In this document: piece after piece, positions 6,290-14,007 of the stretch
Layout: each line of letters opens with the position of its first letter
Numbering within the stretch: the first letter of the stretch is position 1
From: CAISIP01 sp031383745
GTDB taxonomy: Bacteria > Pseudomonadota > Gammaproteobacteria > Burkholderiales > Burkholderiaceae_C
Direction: 5' to 3'
Assembly: GCA_031383745.1 (NCBI GenBank)
Contig: JANMZX010000709.1
Coordinates: forward strand, 1 to 14,007
DNA length: 14,007 bases
Notes under the pieces: model-generated
The model's database searches: none
Told to the model about the DNA's origin: nothing
What the model saw: the letters and a program-made list of their open reading frames with translations, nothing else
Translations under genes and position numbers: made by a program

Positions 6290-7649
6290 CCCCGTCATCC
6301 TGGCGCGCATCCAGTTTGCCGCCAACATGAGTTTCCACATCCTGTTCCCGACCATCAGCATCTCGCTAGGCTGGGTGCTGCTGTACTTCAAGACGCGGTT
6401 TGTCGCGACCGGCAGGCAGCACTGGATGGCCGCCTACCAGTTCTGGGTCAAGGTCTTCGCGCTCACGTTCGCCCTCGGCGTCGTGAGCGGCATCACCATG
6501 AGTTTCCAGTTCGGCACCAACTGGCCCGGTTTCATGAACACGGTGGGCAATGTGGCCGGGCCGCTGCTGGCCTACGAAGTGCTGACCGCCTTTTTCCTGG
6601 AAGCCACCATGCTCGGCATCATGCTGTTCGGACGCGGTCGCGTGAGCGAGCGGGTGCACACGGTAGCCACCTTCCTGGTGGCGGCCGGCACCACCGCATC
6701 GGCATTCTGGATCCTGGCGCTGAATTCATGGATGCACACGCCGGCGGGGTTTGTCATGGTCGACGGGCAGGCCCATGTGACCAGCTGGTTCGAGGTGATC
6801 TTCAACCCGTCGTTTCCCTACCGCTTCACCCACATGCTGATCGCCTCCGGACTGACGGTGGCGTTCCTGCTGGCCGGCATCAGCGCCTACCGCTGGCTCA
6901 GGAACGACCGGGGCGCCGATGTGCAGGCCGGCCTGCGCACTGGCCTGCTGGTGGCCGCGGTGCTGATCCCGATCCAGATCGTGGTGGGCGACCTGCATGG
7001 CCTGAACACCCTGCGCCACCAGCCCGCCAAGATCGCTGCGATGGAGGGCATCTGGGACACCCAACGCGGTGCGCCGGCCGTGTTGTTCGCTCTGCCCGAC
7101 GCGGCCACGCAGTCCAACCGGTTCGAGATCGCGGTACCGGGACTGGCATCGTTCTACCTCACGCATGACTGGAACGGCGAAGTCCAGGGCATCAAGGCAT
7201 TCGGCGACAAGCACCCCCCGGTGGCACCGGTTTTCCTTGCCTTCCGGATCATGGTGGGGGTTGGGCTGCTGATGCTGCTGGTCAGCTGGTCGGGCGCCTG
7301 GCAAACGCGTCGCCAGCAGGCGATCCGGCCGTGGCTGGCCCGGGTGCTGGTGGCCATGACGTTTGCCGGATGGGTGGCGCTGATAGCCGGTTGGTACGTG
7401 ACCGAGATCGGGCGCCAGCCCTGGCTCGTACAGGGCGTGCTGACGGCTGCCCAAGCCGCATCGCGGGTTCCGGCCAGCAACATCGCACTCACGCTGTCGC
7501 TCTATCTCAGCCTGTATGGCGCGCTGTTGGTGGCCTACATCCGCGTGGTGTTTCACCTGGCACGCAAAGCCGCGCAGGTGGCCGCCAACGCACCGCCCGA
7601 GCGGCCCTGCCACGCCGAATCCCCGATCGCTGGAGCGCAACATGCCTGA
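6276..7649 (+). CDS. cydA: cytochrome bd-type (CIO-like) quinol oxidase subunit I
   Basis: Subunit I of the bd-type terminal oxidase, a membrane complex that oxidises ubiquinol and reduces O2 to water without pumping protons. The 457-residue chain has the expected multiple membrane helices. Visible key residues are His21 (high-spin heme ligand), Glu101 and Glu109 (counterparts of E. coli Glu99 and Glu107), His186 and Met326 in FRIMVGVG (heme b558 ligands), GRGRVSE (119-125), Lys252 and Glu257 in the Q-loop, and GRQPW (379-383). The Q-loop is short, lacking the C-terminal insert of E. coli-type CydA, which fits the cyanide-insensitive CioA branch. So cioA is an equally suitable name. It overlaps the regulator by 14 bases and cydB by 8. 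All catalytic residues appear intact. Confidence 0.95.
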   Translation: METFDPVILARIQFAANMSFHILFPTISISLGWVLLYFKTRFVATGRQHWMAAYQFWVKVFALTFALGVVSGITMSFQFGTNWPGFMNTVGNVAGPLLAYEVLTAFFLEATMLGIMLFGRGRVSERVHTVATFLVAAGTTASAFWILALNSWMHTPAGFVMVDGQAHVTSWFEVIFNPSFPYRFTHMLIASGLTVAFLLAGISAYRWLRNDRGADVQAGLRTGLLVAAVLIPIQIVVGDLHGLNTLRHQPAKIAAMEGIWDTQRGAPAVLFALPDAATQSNRFEIAVPGLASFYLTHDWNGEVQGIKAFGDKHPPVAPVFLAFRIMVGVGLLMLLVSWSGAWQTRRQQAIRPWLARVLVAMTFAGWVALIAGWYVTEIGRQPWLVQGVLTAAQAASRVPASNIALTLSLYLSLYGALLVAYIRVVFHLARKAAQVAANAPPERPCHAESPIAGAQHA

Positions 7650-8676
7650 ACTGGTGCCGGACCTGTCCCAGGCGGCCGGCTGGCTGCCCCTGGCGTTTGC
7701 GCTGGTCATGGCGTTGGCGATGCTGGCCTACGTGATCCTGGACGGTTACGACCTGGGAGTAGGTGTGCTGCTGCGCCGAGCGGACGACACCCAGCAGAAG
7801 GACACCATGATCGCCAGCATCGGCCCGTTCTGGGACGCCAACGAGACCTGGCTGGTGCTGGGCGTGGGTGTGCTGCTGGTGGCCTTTCCGCGCGCCCACG
7901 GCGTGATCCTGGGTGCGCTGTACCTGCCCGTGGCGCTGATGCTGGTGGCGCTGACGCTGCGCGGTGTGGCGTTCGACTTCCGGGTCAAGGCCCGGGCCGA
8001 ACACCAGCCGCTGTGGGACCGCGCCTTCTACACCGGGTCACTGCTGGCCGGATGGTCGCAGGGTTTCATGCTGGGCGCCCTGATCACCGGCTTCAAGGCC
8101 GACCTGGCCAGCCGGCTGTTCAGCGCGCTGATCGGCCTGTGCCTGGTGGCAGCCTACTGCCTGCTCGGCGCCGGCTGGCTGATCATGAAAACCGAAGGCG
8201 CCCTGCAACTCAAGGCGGTCGCGTGGGCGCGCGGCAGCTGGTGGTTTGCCGCCGCCGGCGTCGCGGCGATTTCGCTGGCGACACCGCTGGTGAGCGCACG
8301 CATCGTCGACAAGTGGTTCAGCTTCCCGAACCTGGTTCTGCTGTTCCCGATCCCGGCCGCCACCGTGGTGCTGTTCCTGGTGATGGCGCGCAGCCTCAAG
8401 CGCCTGCCCCTGCGGCTGGCACAAGGCAACCAGTATGGCGCCGCCGTGCCCTTTGCCTGTACCGTGGGTGTCTTCCTGCTGGCGTTCTACGGCCTGGCCT
8501 ACAGCCTGTTTCCCTGGCTGGTGGTGGACCAGCTGAGCCTGTGGCAGGCAGCCAGTGCACCCGAGGCGCTGCAGGTGATCTTCTACGGTGTGGTGGTGGT
8601 GGTGCCGGTCATCATCGGCTACACGGTGTTTGCGTACCGCGTGTTCTGGGGCAAGTCCACCGCACTGCAATATTGA
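7642..8676 (+). CDS. cydB: cytochrome bd-type (CIO-like) quinol oxidase subunit II
   Basis: Subunit II of the bd oxidase, 344 residues with about eight to nine membrane helices. Family motifs include AYVILDGYDLGVGVLL (about 29-44) and SIGPFWDANETWLVLG (about 59-74). The subunit stabilises heme binding in CydA and contributes to the proton path. The ATG at 7642 lies within the end of cydA (8-base overlap), with TGGAG just upstream, so translation is probably coupled. The E. coli operon encodes a small third subunit, CydX, after cydB; no such small membrane ORF is seen in 8677-8833, as is usual for CioAB-type operons. cioB is an equally suitable name. Confidence 0.95.
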   Translation: MPELVPDLSQAAGWLPLAFALVMALAMLAYVILDGYDLGVGVLLRRADDTQQKDTMIASIGPFWDANETWLVLGVGVLLVAFPRAHGVILGALYLPVALMLVALTLRGVAFDFRVKARAEHQPLWDRAFYTGSLLAGWSQGFMLGALITGFKADLASRLFSALIGLCLVAAYCLLGAGWLIMKTEGALQLKAVAWARGSWWFAAAGVAAISLATPLVSARIVDKWFSFPNLVLLFPIPAATVVLFLVMARSLKRLPLRLAQGNQYGAAVPFACTVGVFLLAFYGLAYSLFPWLVVDQLSLWQAASAPEALQVIFYGVVVVVPVIIGYTVFAYRVFWGKSTALQY

Positions 8677-8767
8677 GCGTTGAGCGTCCCCCGGGCACGG
8701 TATGGCGACCCTGCAGCGCGGTGCGCTTTGACAGGCCACGCCATCCGGCTTGCCGCCCGCGGACGGG

Positions 8768-8781
8768 TGAAAGCGCAACCA
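8768..8781. promoter_or_regulatory. degenerate LacI-type operator upstream of the regulator gene
   Basis: TGAAAGCGCAACCA matches the perfect operator at 9963-9976 at 11 of 14 positions, with the left half identical. It lies 20 bases before the TATACT -10 box, across the -35 region, so binding could give weak autorepression. This is inferred from similarity alone. Confidence 0.5.
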
Positions 8782-8800
8782 GGGCCGATCCGCGCCTGTC

Positions 8801-8806
8801 TATACT
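8801..8806 (+). promoter_or_regulatory. -10 element of the lacI-family regulator promoter
   Basis: TATACT lies 27 bases before the regulator start codon. At 16-18 bases upstream there is no good -35 hexamer. A perfect TTGACA at 8728-8733 is much too far away to pair with it. The promoter is probably weak, as is common for repressor genes. Confidence 0.5.
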
Positions 8807-8833
8807 TGGCGGTAAGTTCACACGGGGCCCCAC

Positions 8834-9889
8834 ATGAAAAAGTCGAATGATGCGCGTGGCAGTGCCAAGACCGCGCGTGGTCGCGGCGATGCCCCGGTCA
8901 AGCTCGACGAGGTCGCCAAGGCCGCCGGTGTATCGCCCAGCACCGTGTCCCGGATCCTGAACGGCACTGCCAGCGTGAGCGAGGCCAAGAAGAAGGCCGT
9001 CGACGACGCGATCGCTGCGCTGGGGTTTGTACCCAACCCGGTGGCGCGTGGCCTGGCTGGCGGGCGGACCTGGAGCGTGGGGGTGATCACCCAGGCGATC
9101 GACAGCCCGTTTTACGGCGTGGCCCTGCGCGGCATCGAGGACGAACTCGACCCGGCCGGTTACTGCCCGCTGTTCGTCAGCGGGCACTGGGACGCGAAGA
9201 TCGAAGCCCGCTGCATCGACGTGCTGCGCTCGCGGCGTGTGGACGGCATCATCGTTCTCACCGGCCGGCTGGCCGACCCGGTGCTCAGGCAGTGTGCCAA
9301 GCGCATACCCGTGGTCGTGACGGGCCGCTCGCTGCGTGCGCCGGGGCTGTTCTCGCTGAACTTCGACAACTTCGAGGGCGGGCGCATCGCCACCCAGCAC
9401 CTGATCGATCTCGGCCACCGCCACATCGCCTTCATCTCTGGCGACCCGGACCATCCGGATGCCTCGGAGCGGCTGCGCGGTTACCGCGCTGCCCTGGAGG
9501 CTGCCGGGATCAAGTACGACGCTGCACTGGTGGTACCCGGCACCTACCAGGAGATCAGCGGCCTGCTGGCCGTCGACACCCTGCTCAAGAACCGCCAGCG
9601 CTTCACCGCCATCTTCGCCGCCAACGACCAGATGGCGCTGGGTGCCACACTCGGCCTGCAACGGCGCTCGCTGCGCGTGCCCGAGGATGTGTCGATCGTG
9701 GGCTTCGACGACCTGCCCACCTCGCTCTTCGCCATCCCGCCCCTGAGCACGGTGCACCAGCCGGCCTATGAACTCGGGCGGCTGGCCGCCTCTGCCATGC
9801 TGCAACTGCTGTCGGGAACAGCGCCCACCGTGACGCCCCCGCCGCCGCGTCTGGTGGTGCGCGAATCCGTGCGCCGGCAGCACAGCTGA
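8834..9889 (+). CDS. LacI/GalR-family transcriptional regulator of the sugar locus
   Basis: The 351-residue protein has an unusually long basic leader (about 22 residues), then a LacI helix-turn-helix VKLDEVAKAAGVSPSTVSRI (22-41), a hinge region around PNPVARGLAGGRT (67-79) and a periplasmic-binding-protein-like effector domain. The last includes SPFYGVALRGIEDEL, AFISGDPDHPDASERLRGY and VSIVGFDDLP. Members of this family repress sugar operons until a sugar or its phosphate binds. It is followed in the same direction by a binding-protein/permease/beta-glucosidase set whose promoter carries a perfect LacI-type palindrome, so it very likely controls that operon and perhaps itself. The ATG at 8834 has only a G-rich stretch upstream as ribosome-binding site. 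The inducer is inferred to be a beta-glucoside or its product. Confidence 0.93.
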   Translation: MKKSNDARGSAKTARGRGDAPVKLDEVAKAAGVSPSTVSRILNGTASVSEAKKKAVDDAIAALGFVPNPVARGLAGGRTWSVGVITQAIDSPFYGVALRGIEDELDPAGYCPLFVSGHWDAKIEARCIDVLRSRRVDGIIVLTGRLADPVLRQCAKRIPVVVTGRSLRAPGLFSLNFDNFEGGRIATQHLIDLGHRHIAFISGDPDHPDASERLRGYRAALEAAGIKYDAALVVPGTYQEISGLLAVDTLLKNRQRFTAIFAANDQMALGATLGLQRRSLRVPEDVSIVGFDDLPTSLFAIPPLSTVHQPAYELGRLAASAMLQLLSGTAPTVTPPPPRLVVRESVRRQHS

Positions 9890-9951
9890 GCGTCCCGGCC
9901 TGGATGTGGCCGGCAGGGATAACCCTTACCGCGAGCCGCAAAACCCGAACC

Positions 9952-9957
9952 TATAAT
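9952..9957 (+). promoter_or_regulatory. -10 element of the sugar-transport operon promoter
   Basis: A perfect TATAAT begins about 100 bases before the binding-protein start. The best -35 candidates (TTACCG at 9926-9931 with a 20-base spacer, or CCGCGA at 17) are weak. The start point would fall near 9964, inside the palindromic operator, a typical repressor layout. Confidence 0.65.
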
Positions 9958-9962
9958 TAATT

Positions 9963-9976
9963 TGAAAGCGCTTTCA
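9963..9976. promoter_or_regulatory. perfect 14-bp LacI/GalR-family operator
   Basis: TGAAAGCGCTTTCA is a perfect palindrome with the central CG step typical of LacI-family operators (compare the cre pattern TGNAANCGNTTNCA). It lies five bases after the TATAAT box, over the expected transcription start, so a bound repressor would block initiation. The adjacent LacI-family protein is the natural ligand, which is inference. Confidence 0.8.
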
Positions 9977-10051
9977 TGAACGGCGCTATCGGCATCCATG
10001 AAGGCAATCATGGCGGCCTGGGGTCCAAGGTCTGACGGAGCAGGAACTCGG

Positions 10052-11323
10052 ATGCGCACTTCAACCCGGCGGCATGCACCGGCACGGCGATGGGCGGCAC
10101 TGGCGCTGGCGGTGCTGCTGTGCACGGATGCGAGCGCGCAGCAGACGTTGACCATCGCCGCGTTTCCGGCCGTCGACGAGATCGTGCGCTCGGCGATCCC
10201 GCGGTGGAAACTCAGCCACCCCACGGTCGACATCAAGGTCATCAGCCGCCAGTTCGCCGACCACCACACCGCCATGACCACGGCGCTGTCGACCTCGTTC
10301 TACCTGCCCGACGTGATGGCGCTCGAAGTCGGCTACGTGGGCCGCTTCGCGCAGGGCGGCGGGCTGGAGGACCTGTCCGGGCCGCCCTACAACATCGCGC
10401 AGTTCCAGTCGCGCTGGGTGCCGTACGCCTACCAGCAGGCCACCAGCCGCAAGGGCACCGTGGTGGCCGCCCCGGCCGACATTGGCCCCGGCACTCTGCT
10501 CTACCGTGCCGATGTGCTGGCCAAGGCCGGCATCACCGAAGCCGAATTGACACAGTCCTGGGACAGTTATGTCGCCAGCGGCGCCAAGATCAAGGCTGCC
10601 ACCGGCGCTTACCTGATGGCCCATGCGCGTGACATGAAGGACATGATCATCCGCACCGGCATCCAGCCCGGCGAGGGTCTGTATTTCGACAACCAGTCCA
10701 AGGTGCTGGTGACATCGCCCAGGTTCGTGCGGGCGTTCGAGCTGGCGCGCAAGGTACGTCAGCAAAAACTCGATGCGCGCGTGTCCTCGTGGTCGAACGA
10801 GTGGTCCGAGGGTTTCAAGCGCGGCACGATCTCGACCCAGTTGACCGGTGCCTGGCTGGCGGGCCACCTGAACAACTGGCTGGCGCCCAACACCAAGGGC
10901 CAATGGCGCGCGGCGCAGTTGCCTGAGGGCGCATTCGCGGCCTTTGGCGGCACCTTCTTCGCGATCGCACGTGGTGCGCCAGCGGCCCAAAAGGCACTGG
11001 CTTGGGAATTCATCCAGATGATGACCCTGAACCGCGAAGTCCAGCTCGGGGCTTTCAAGTCGCAAGACGCGTTTCCCTCCCTGCGGGAGACCTACGATGA
11101 TCCCTTCTTCGACCAGCCGATCGAATTCCTCGGCGGGCAGAAGGCGCGTGTCGGCTGGCGCTCGGCGGCGAGCCGCATCGCTGCGGTCAGCGTACACAAG
11201 CAGGATGCCTTTGCCGACGAAGTGATCGACACCGAGCTCGACAAGGTTCTCGACCGCGGCAAGGACATCAACGAGGCCTTGGCAGACGCCCAGCGCCTGC
11301 TGCAGCGGCGCGCCCTGCGCTGA
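10052..11323 (+). CDS. ABC sugar transporter solute-binding protein (CUT1 family)
   Basis: This 423-residue protein is the periplasmic solute-binding component of a carbohydrate importer. A basic signal peptide (MRTSTRRHAPARRWAALALA) probably ends at ASA29. The body shows the type 1 extracellular sugar-binding protein pattern: ALEVGYVGRFAQGGGLEDLS in the first lobe and WSEGFKRGTISTQLTGAWL in the second. ATG 10052 is preferred because AGGAA lies about five bases upstream and the signal peptide starts there. An earlier in-frame ATG at 9998 lacks a ribosome-binding site and would put 18 extra residues before it. Two permeases and a beta-glucosidase follow, suggesting a beta-linked di- or oligosaccharide such as cellobiose. 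The exact ligand cannot be read from sequence. Confidence 0.9.
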   Translation: MRTSTRRHAPARRWAALALAVLLCTDASAQQTLTIAAFPAVDEIVRSAIPRWKLSHPTVDIKVISRQFADHHTAMTTALSTSFYLPDVMALEVGYVGRFAQGGGLEDLSGPPYNIAQFQSRWVPYAYQQATSRKGTVVAAPADIGPGTLLYRADVLAKAGITEAELTQSWDSYVASGAKIKAATGAYLMAHARDMKDMIIRTGIQPGEGLYFDNQSKVLVTSPRFVRAFELARKVRQQKLDARVSSWSNEWSEGFKRGTISTQLTGAWLAGHLNNWLAPNTKGQWRAAQLPEGAFAAFGGTFFAIARGAPAAQKALAWEFIQMMTLNREVQLGAFKSQDAFPSLRETYDDPFFDQPIEFLGGQKARVGWRSAASRIAAVSVHKQDAFADEVIDTELDKVLDRGKDINEALADAQRLLQRRALR

Positions 11324-11353
11324 TCCGCCGACACGCCCCACCACCAAGCCGCC

Positions 11354-12289
11354 ATGAAGCTACCCGCCGCACTGCGCCTGTCGCCCCGCTGGGCACCCTA
11401 TGTCTACCTGGTCCCGTTCTTTGCGCTGTTCGGCGTGTTTGGGCTGTTTCCGCTGCTGTTTTCGCTCTACCTGGCGTTCCAGTCCTGGGAGCCGACCAGC
11501 GGCCTGGGGGCGATGGCCTTCGTGGGCCTGGAGAACTTCGCCTTTGCGCTGCAGGACGAGTGGTTCTGGAAGTCGCTGAAGAACACCGGCTGGCTGGCCC
11601 TGGCCTCGGGCGTGCCACAGCACCTGGTGGCGATACCGCTGGCGTATTTCATCCACTCCTCGTTCCAGCGCATGCGCAACGCGGTCGTGGGTGCGTACTT
11701 CATGCCCTACATCACCTCGACCGTGGCCATCGCCATCCTGTTCAGCTCGCTGTTTTCCACCGACTTCGGCCTGGTCAACGTGTTCCTGCAATACCTGAGC
11801 CATGTGCCGGTGCTGGGCTGGCTCCTGCCCACCGAGCCGGTGGACTGGCTCAACGACCCCGCCAACATCAAGCCCGCCATCGCGATGATCGTGTTCTGGC
11901 GCTACGTCGGATTCAACGTGGTGCTCTACCTGGCGGCGCTGCAGACCATCCCCCACGACATCTACGAGGCCGCCACCATGGACGGCGCCGGCCGGCTGCA
12001 GCAGTTCTGGTACATCACGCTGCCCAGCCTCAAGCCGATGATCTTCTTCGGCGTGACCCTGTCCGTCATCGGCGGCCTGCAGCTGTTCGAGGAGCCGTTC
12101 ATCCTGACCGGCGGGCGCGGCGGCTCCGACCAGGCCGGCATGACCACCGCCATCTACCTGTACCGCATGGCCTTCGATTTCAACGATTTCGGCGCCGCCA
12201 GCGCGATGTCCTGGCTGTTGTTCATCCTGGTGGCGCTGCTTACGTGGCTCACCAACAAGGCGTTCGCGCCGCGCGGCCCGTCGGCCTGA
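11354..12289 (+). CDS. ABC sugar transporter permease, MalF-like (CUT1)
   Basis: The 311-residue membrane protein is the first of two permease subunits. The first helix is around residues 15-40 (YVYLVPFFALFGVFGLFPLL), and the binding-protein-dependent transport domain covers about 75-300. The cytoplasmic EAA loop that contacts the ATPase is EAATMDGAGRLQQFWYITLP (205-224). Partner order and length match CUT1 importers, where this subunit pairs with the second permease. It lies 30 bases after the binding-protein gene with only a poor ribosome-binding site, so it probably depends on operon transcription and translational coupling. Confidence 0.92.
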   Translation: MKLPAALRLSPRWAPYVYLVPFFALFGVFGLFPLLFSLYLAFQSWEPTSGLGAMAFVGLENFAFALQDEWFWKSLKNTGWLALASGVPQHLVAIPLAYFIHSSFQRMRNAVVGAYFMPYITSTVAIAILFSSLFSTDFGLVNVFLQYLSHVPVLGWLLPTEPVDWLNDPANIKPAIAMIVFWRYVGFNVVLYLAALQTIPHDIYEAATMDGAGRLQQFWYITLPSLKPMIFFGVTLSVIGGLQLFEEPFILTGGRGGSDQAGMTTAIYLYRMAFDFNDFGAASAMSWLLFILVALLTWLTNKAFAPRGPSA

Positions 12290-12306
12290 CGCACCGGACT
12301 CTCACC

Positions 12307-13137
<831 letters not shown>

Positions 13138-13145
13138 AACCGCCC

Positions 13146-14007
13146 ATGACCCCAAGAGAAGACTCCCTGCTCGCCGCCACCGCCTTTCCTGATGACTTCG
13201 TCTGGGGCGTGGCCACCAGCGCCTTTCAGATTGAGGGCGCCTCGACACAGGACGGCAAGGGCCCCTCCATCTGGGACAGCTTCTGCCGCCAGCCCGGCGC
13301 CATCGCTGACGCCAGCAATGGCAACACCGCCTGCGATCACTACCACCGCTGGTCGCAGGACCTGGACCTGGTCAAGAGCCTGGGCGTCGACGCCTACCGC
13401 TTCTCCGTCTCCTGGCCGCGTGTGCGCCCGGGCGGACAAGGCGCATGGAACACCGCCGGCCTGGACTTCTACGAGCGGCTGGTGGACGGCCTGCTCGAGC
13501 GCGGCATCCAGCCCTACCTCACGCTCAACCACTGGGACCTGCCCGACGAACTCCAGGCGCGCGGCGGCTGGGCGCAGCGCGACACGGTGCACCATTTCGT
13601 CGACTACGCGCTGGGGTTGCAGGCGCGGCTGGGCGACCGGGTGGCCAACATCACCACCCACAACGAACCCTGGGTGATGTCGGTACTGGGCCATGAAACC
13701 GGTGTATTCGCACCGGGGATCAAGGACCGCGCGGTGGCGATGCAGGTGGCGCACCACCTGCTGCTCAGCCATGGCCTGGCTCTGAAGGCGCTGCGTACAC
13801 AGGGGTCGAAGGCGCGGCTGGGCATCGTGCTCAATCTCTCGCCGGTCTATCCGGCCAGCACCAGCGCCGCCGACGAGGCTGGCGCATGCATGGAGGACGG
13901 CCGGCTGCTGCGCTGGTACATGGACCCGCTGTTCAAGGGCGCCTATCCGTCCGACGTGCTGGAGTTCCTTGGCCGGGATGCACCGCGCATCGAAGCCGGC
14001 GACATGC
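13146..14007 (+). CDS. GH1 family beta-glucosidase, 3' end beyond the window
   Basis: The first 287 codons of a glycoside hydrolase family 1 enzyme, truncated by the right edge; family members are usually 440-480 residues. Visible GH1 signatures are FVWGVATSAFQIEG (18-31, with subsite Gln28), YRFSVSWPRV (84-93), LNHWDLP (127-133, with His129) and the acid/base motif THNEPWV (171-177, Glu174). The nucleophile motif (I/V)TENG should lie beyond the edge. There is no signal peptide, so it acts in the cytoplasm, hydrolysing imported beta-glucosides such as cellobiose to glucose. The ATG at 13146 is eight bases after the second permease stop, so it belongs to the same operon. The name bgl is not assigned because the substrate is untested; beta-galactosidase or 6-phospho specificity is not excluded, though no PTS gene is nearby. 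Confidence 0.93.
   Translation, partial: MTPREDSLLAATAFPDDFVWGVATSAFQIEGASTQDGKGPSIWDSFCRQPGAIADASNGNTACDHYHRWSQDLDLVKSLGVDAYRFSVSWPRVRPGGQGAWNTAGLDFYERLVDGLLERGIQPYLTLNHWDLPDELQARGGWAQRDTVHHFVDYALGLQARLGDRVANITTHNEPWVMSVLGHETGVFAPGIKDRAVAMQVAHHLLLSHGLALKALRTQGSKARLGIVLNLSPVYPASTSAADEAGACMEDGRLLRWYMDPLFKGAYPSDVLEFLGRDAPRIEAGDM

Noticed and set aside
6726..7709. Long minus-strand frame of about 327 codons opposite cydA
   Set aside because: High-GC shadow frame; cydA on the other strand has all conserved catalytic residues.
8728..8733. Perfect TTGACA upstream of the LacI-family gene
   Set aside because: At the proper spacing (8751-8756) the sequence is TGCCGC, not a -10 element, and TATACT is far too distant.
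8705..8734. Possible CydX-like small ORF after cydB
   Set aside because: The only ATG frame gives nine codons (MATLQRGAL) with no membrane segment.
8612..9883. Long minus-strand frame of about 423 codons opposite the LacI-family gene
   Set aside because: Composition artefact of a GC-rich gene; the plus strand encodes a clear LacI protein.
9895..9913. CCGGCC-N7-GGCCGG hairpin after the LacI-family gene
   Set aside because: No T-tract follows, so an intrinsic terminator cannot be claimed.

Overview
The window is high-GC DNA with G/C-rich third codon positions. The gene content (a CIO-type bd oxidase pair, DUF4124 and Sel1-repeat envelope proteins, a LacI-controlled CUT1 sugar importer) fits a betaproteobacterium, probably Burkholderiales of the Comamonadaceae kind. 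That placement is inference from style and content; no rRNA or marker gene is present.

Positions 1-1800 form an accessory patch. A possible gene tail (stop at 132-134) is followed by an intrinsic terminator, then about 340 bases with no convincing gene. A compact TacA/TacT type II toxin-antitoxin operon comes next (antitoxin 615-893, GNAT toxin 890-1408). It has a clear promoter (559-587) with an inverted repeat in its spacer. Just beyond, on the minus strand, lies what looks like the decayed C-terminal end of a VapC PIN-domain toxin (1502-1615).

Positions 1800-5480 carry unlinked envelope and metabolic genes: a cysteine-rich exported serine hydrolase of the beta-lactamase/NylB fold (minus strand), a DUF4124 exported protein (plus), a small VOC-family protein (minus) and an exported Sel1-repeat protein (minus).

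Positions 5481-8676 form a respiratory unit. A GbsR/MarR-type regulator overlaps cydA (cioA), which overlaps cydB (cioB), so the three are probably co-transcribed and translationally coupled. A perfect 30-bp palindrome built of four CTGAA/TTCAG half-sites lies 22 bases before the regulator start and is the obvious candidate operator.

Positions 8677-14007 form a sugar-utilisation locus: a LacI-family regulator, then a promoter with a perfect 14-bp operator TGAAAGCGCTTTCA, a solute-binding protein, two CUT1 permeases and a GH1 beta-glucosidase that runs off the right edge. The enzyme has no signal peptide. The likely scheme is import of a beta-glucoside such as cellobiose, hydrolysis in the cytoplasm, and derepression of the LacI-type regulator by the sugar or its product. 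Gene order and operator shape resemble the actinobacterial cebR-cebEFG-bglC system. No transport ATPase lies within the window.

No CRISPR array, rRNA, tRNA, insertion sequence or wholly novel system was seen. The most rewarding items are the 30-bp palindrome with its GbsR-cydAB linkage, the LacI operator pair, and the toxin-antitoxin patch with its VapC remnant.
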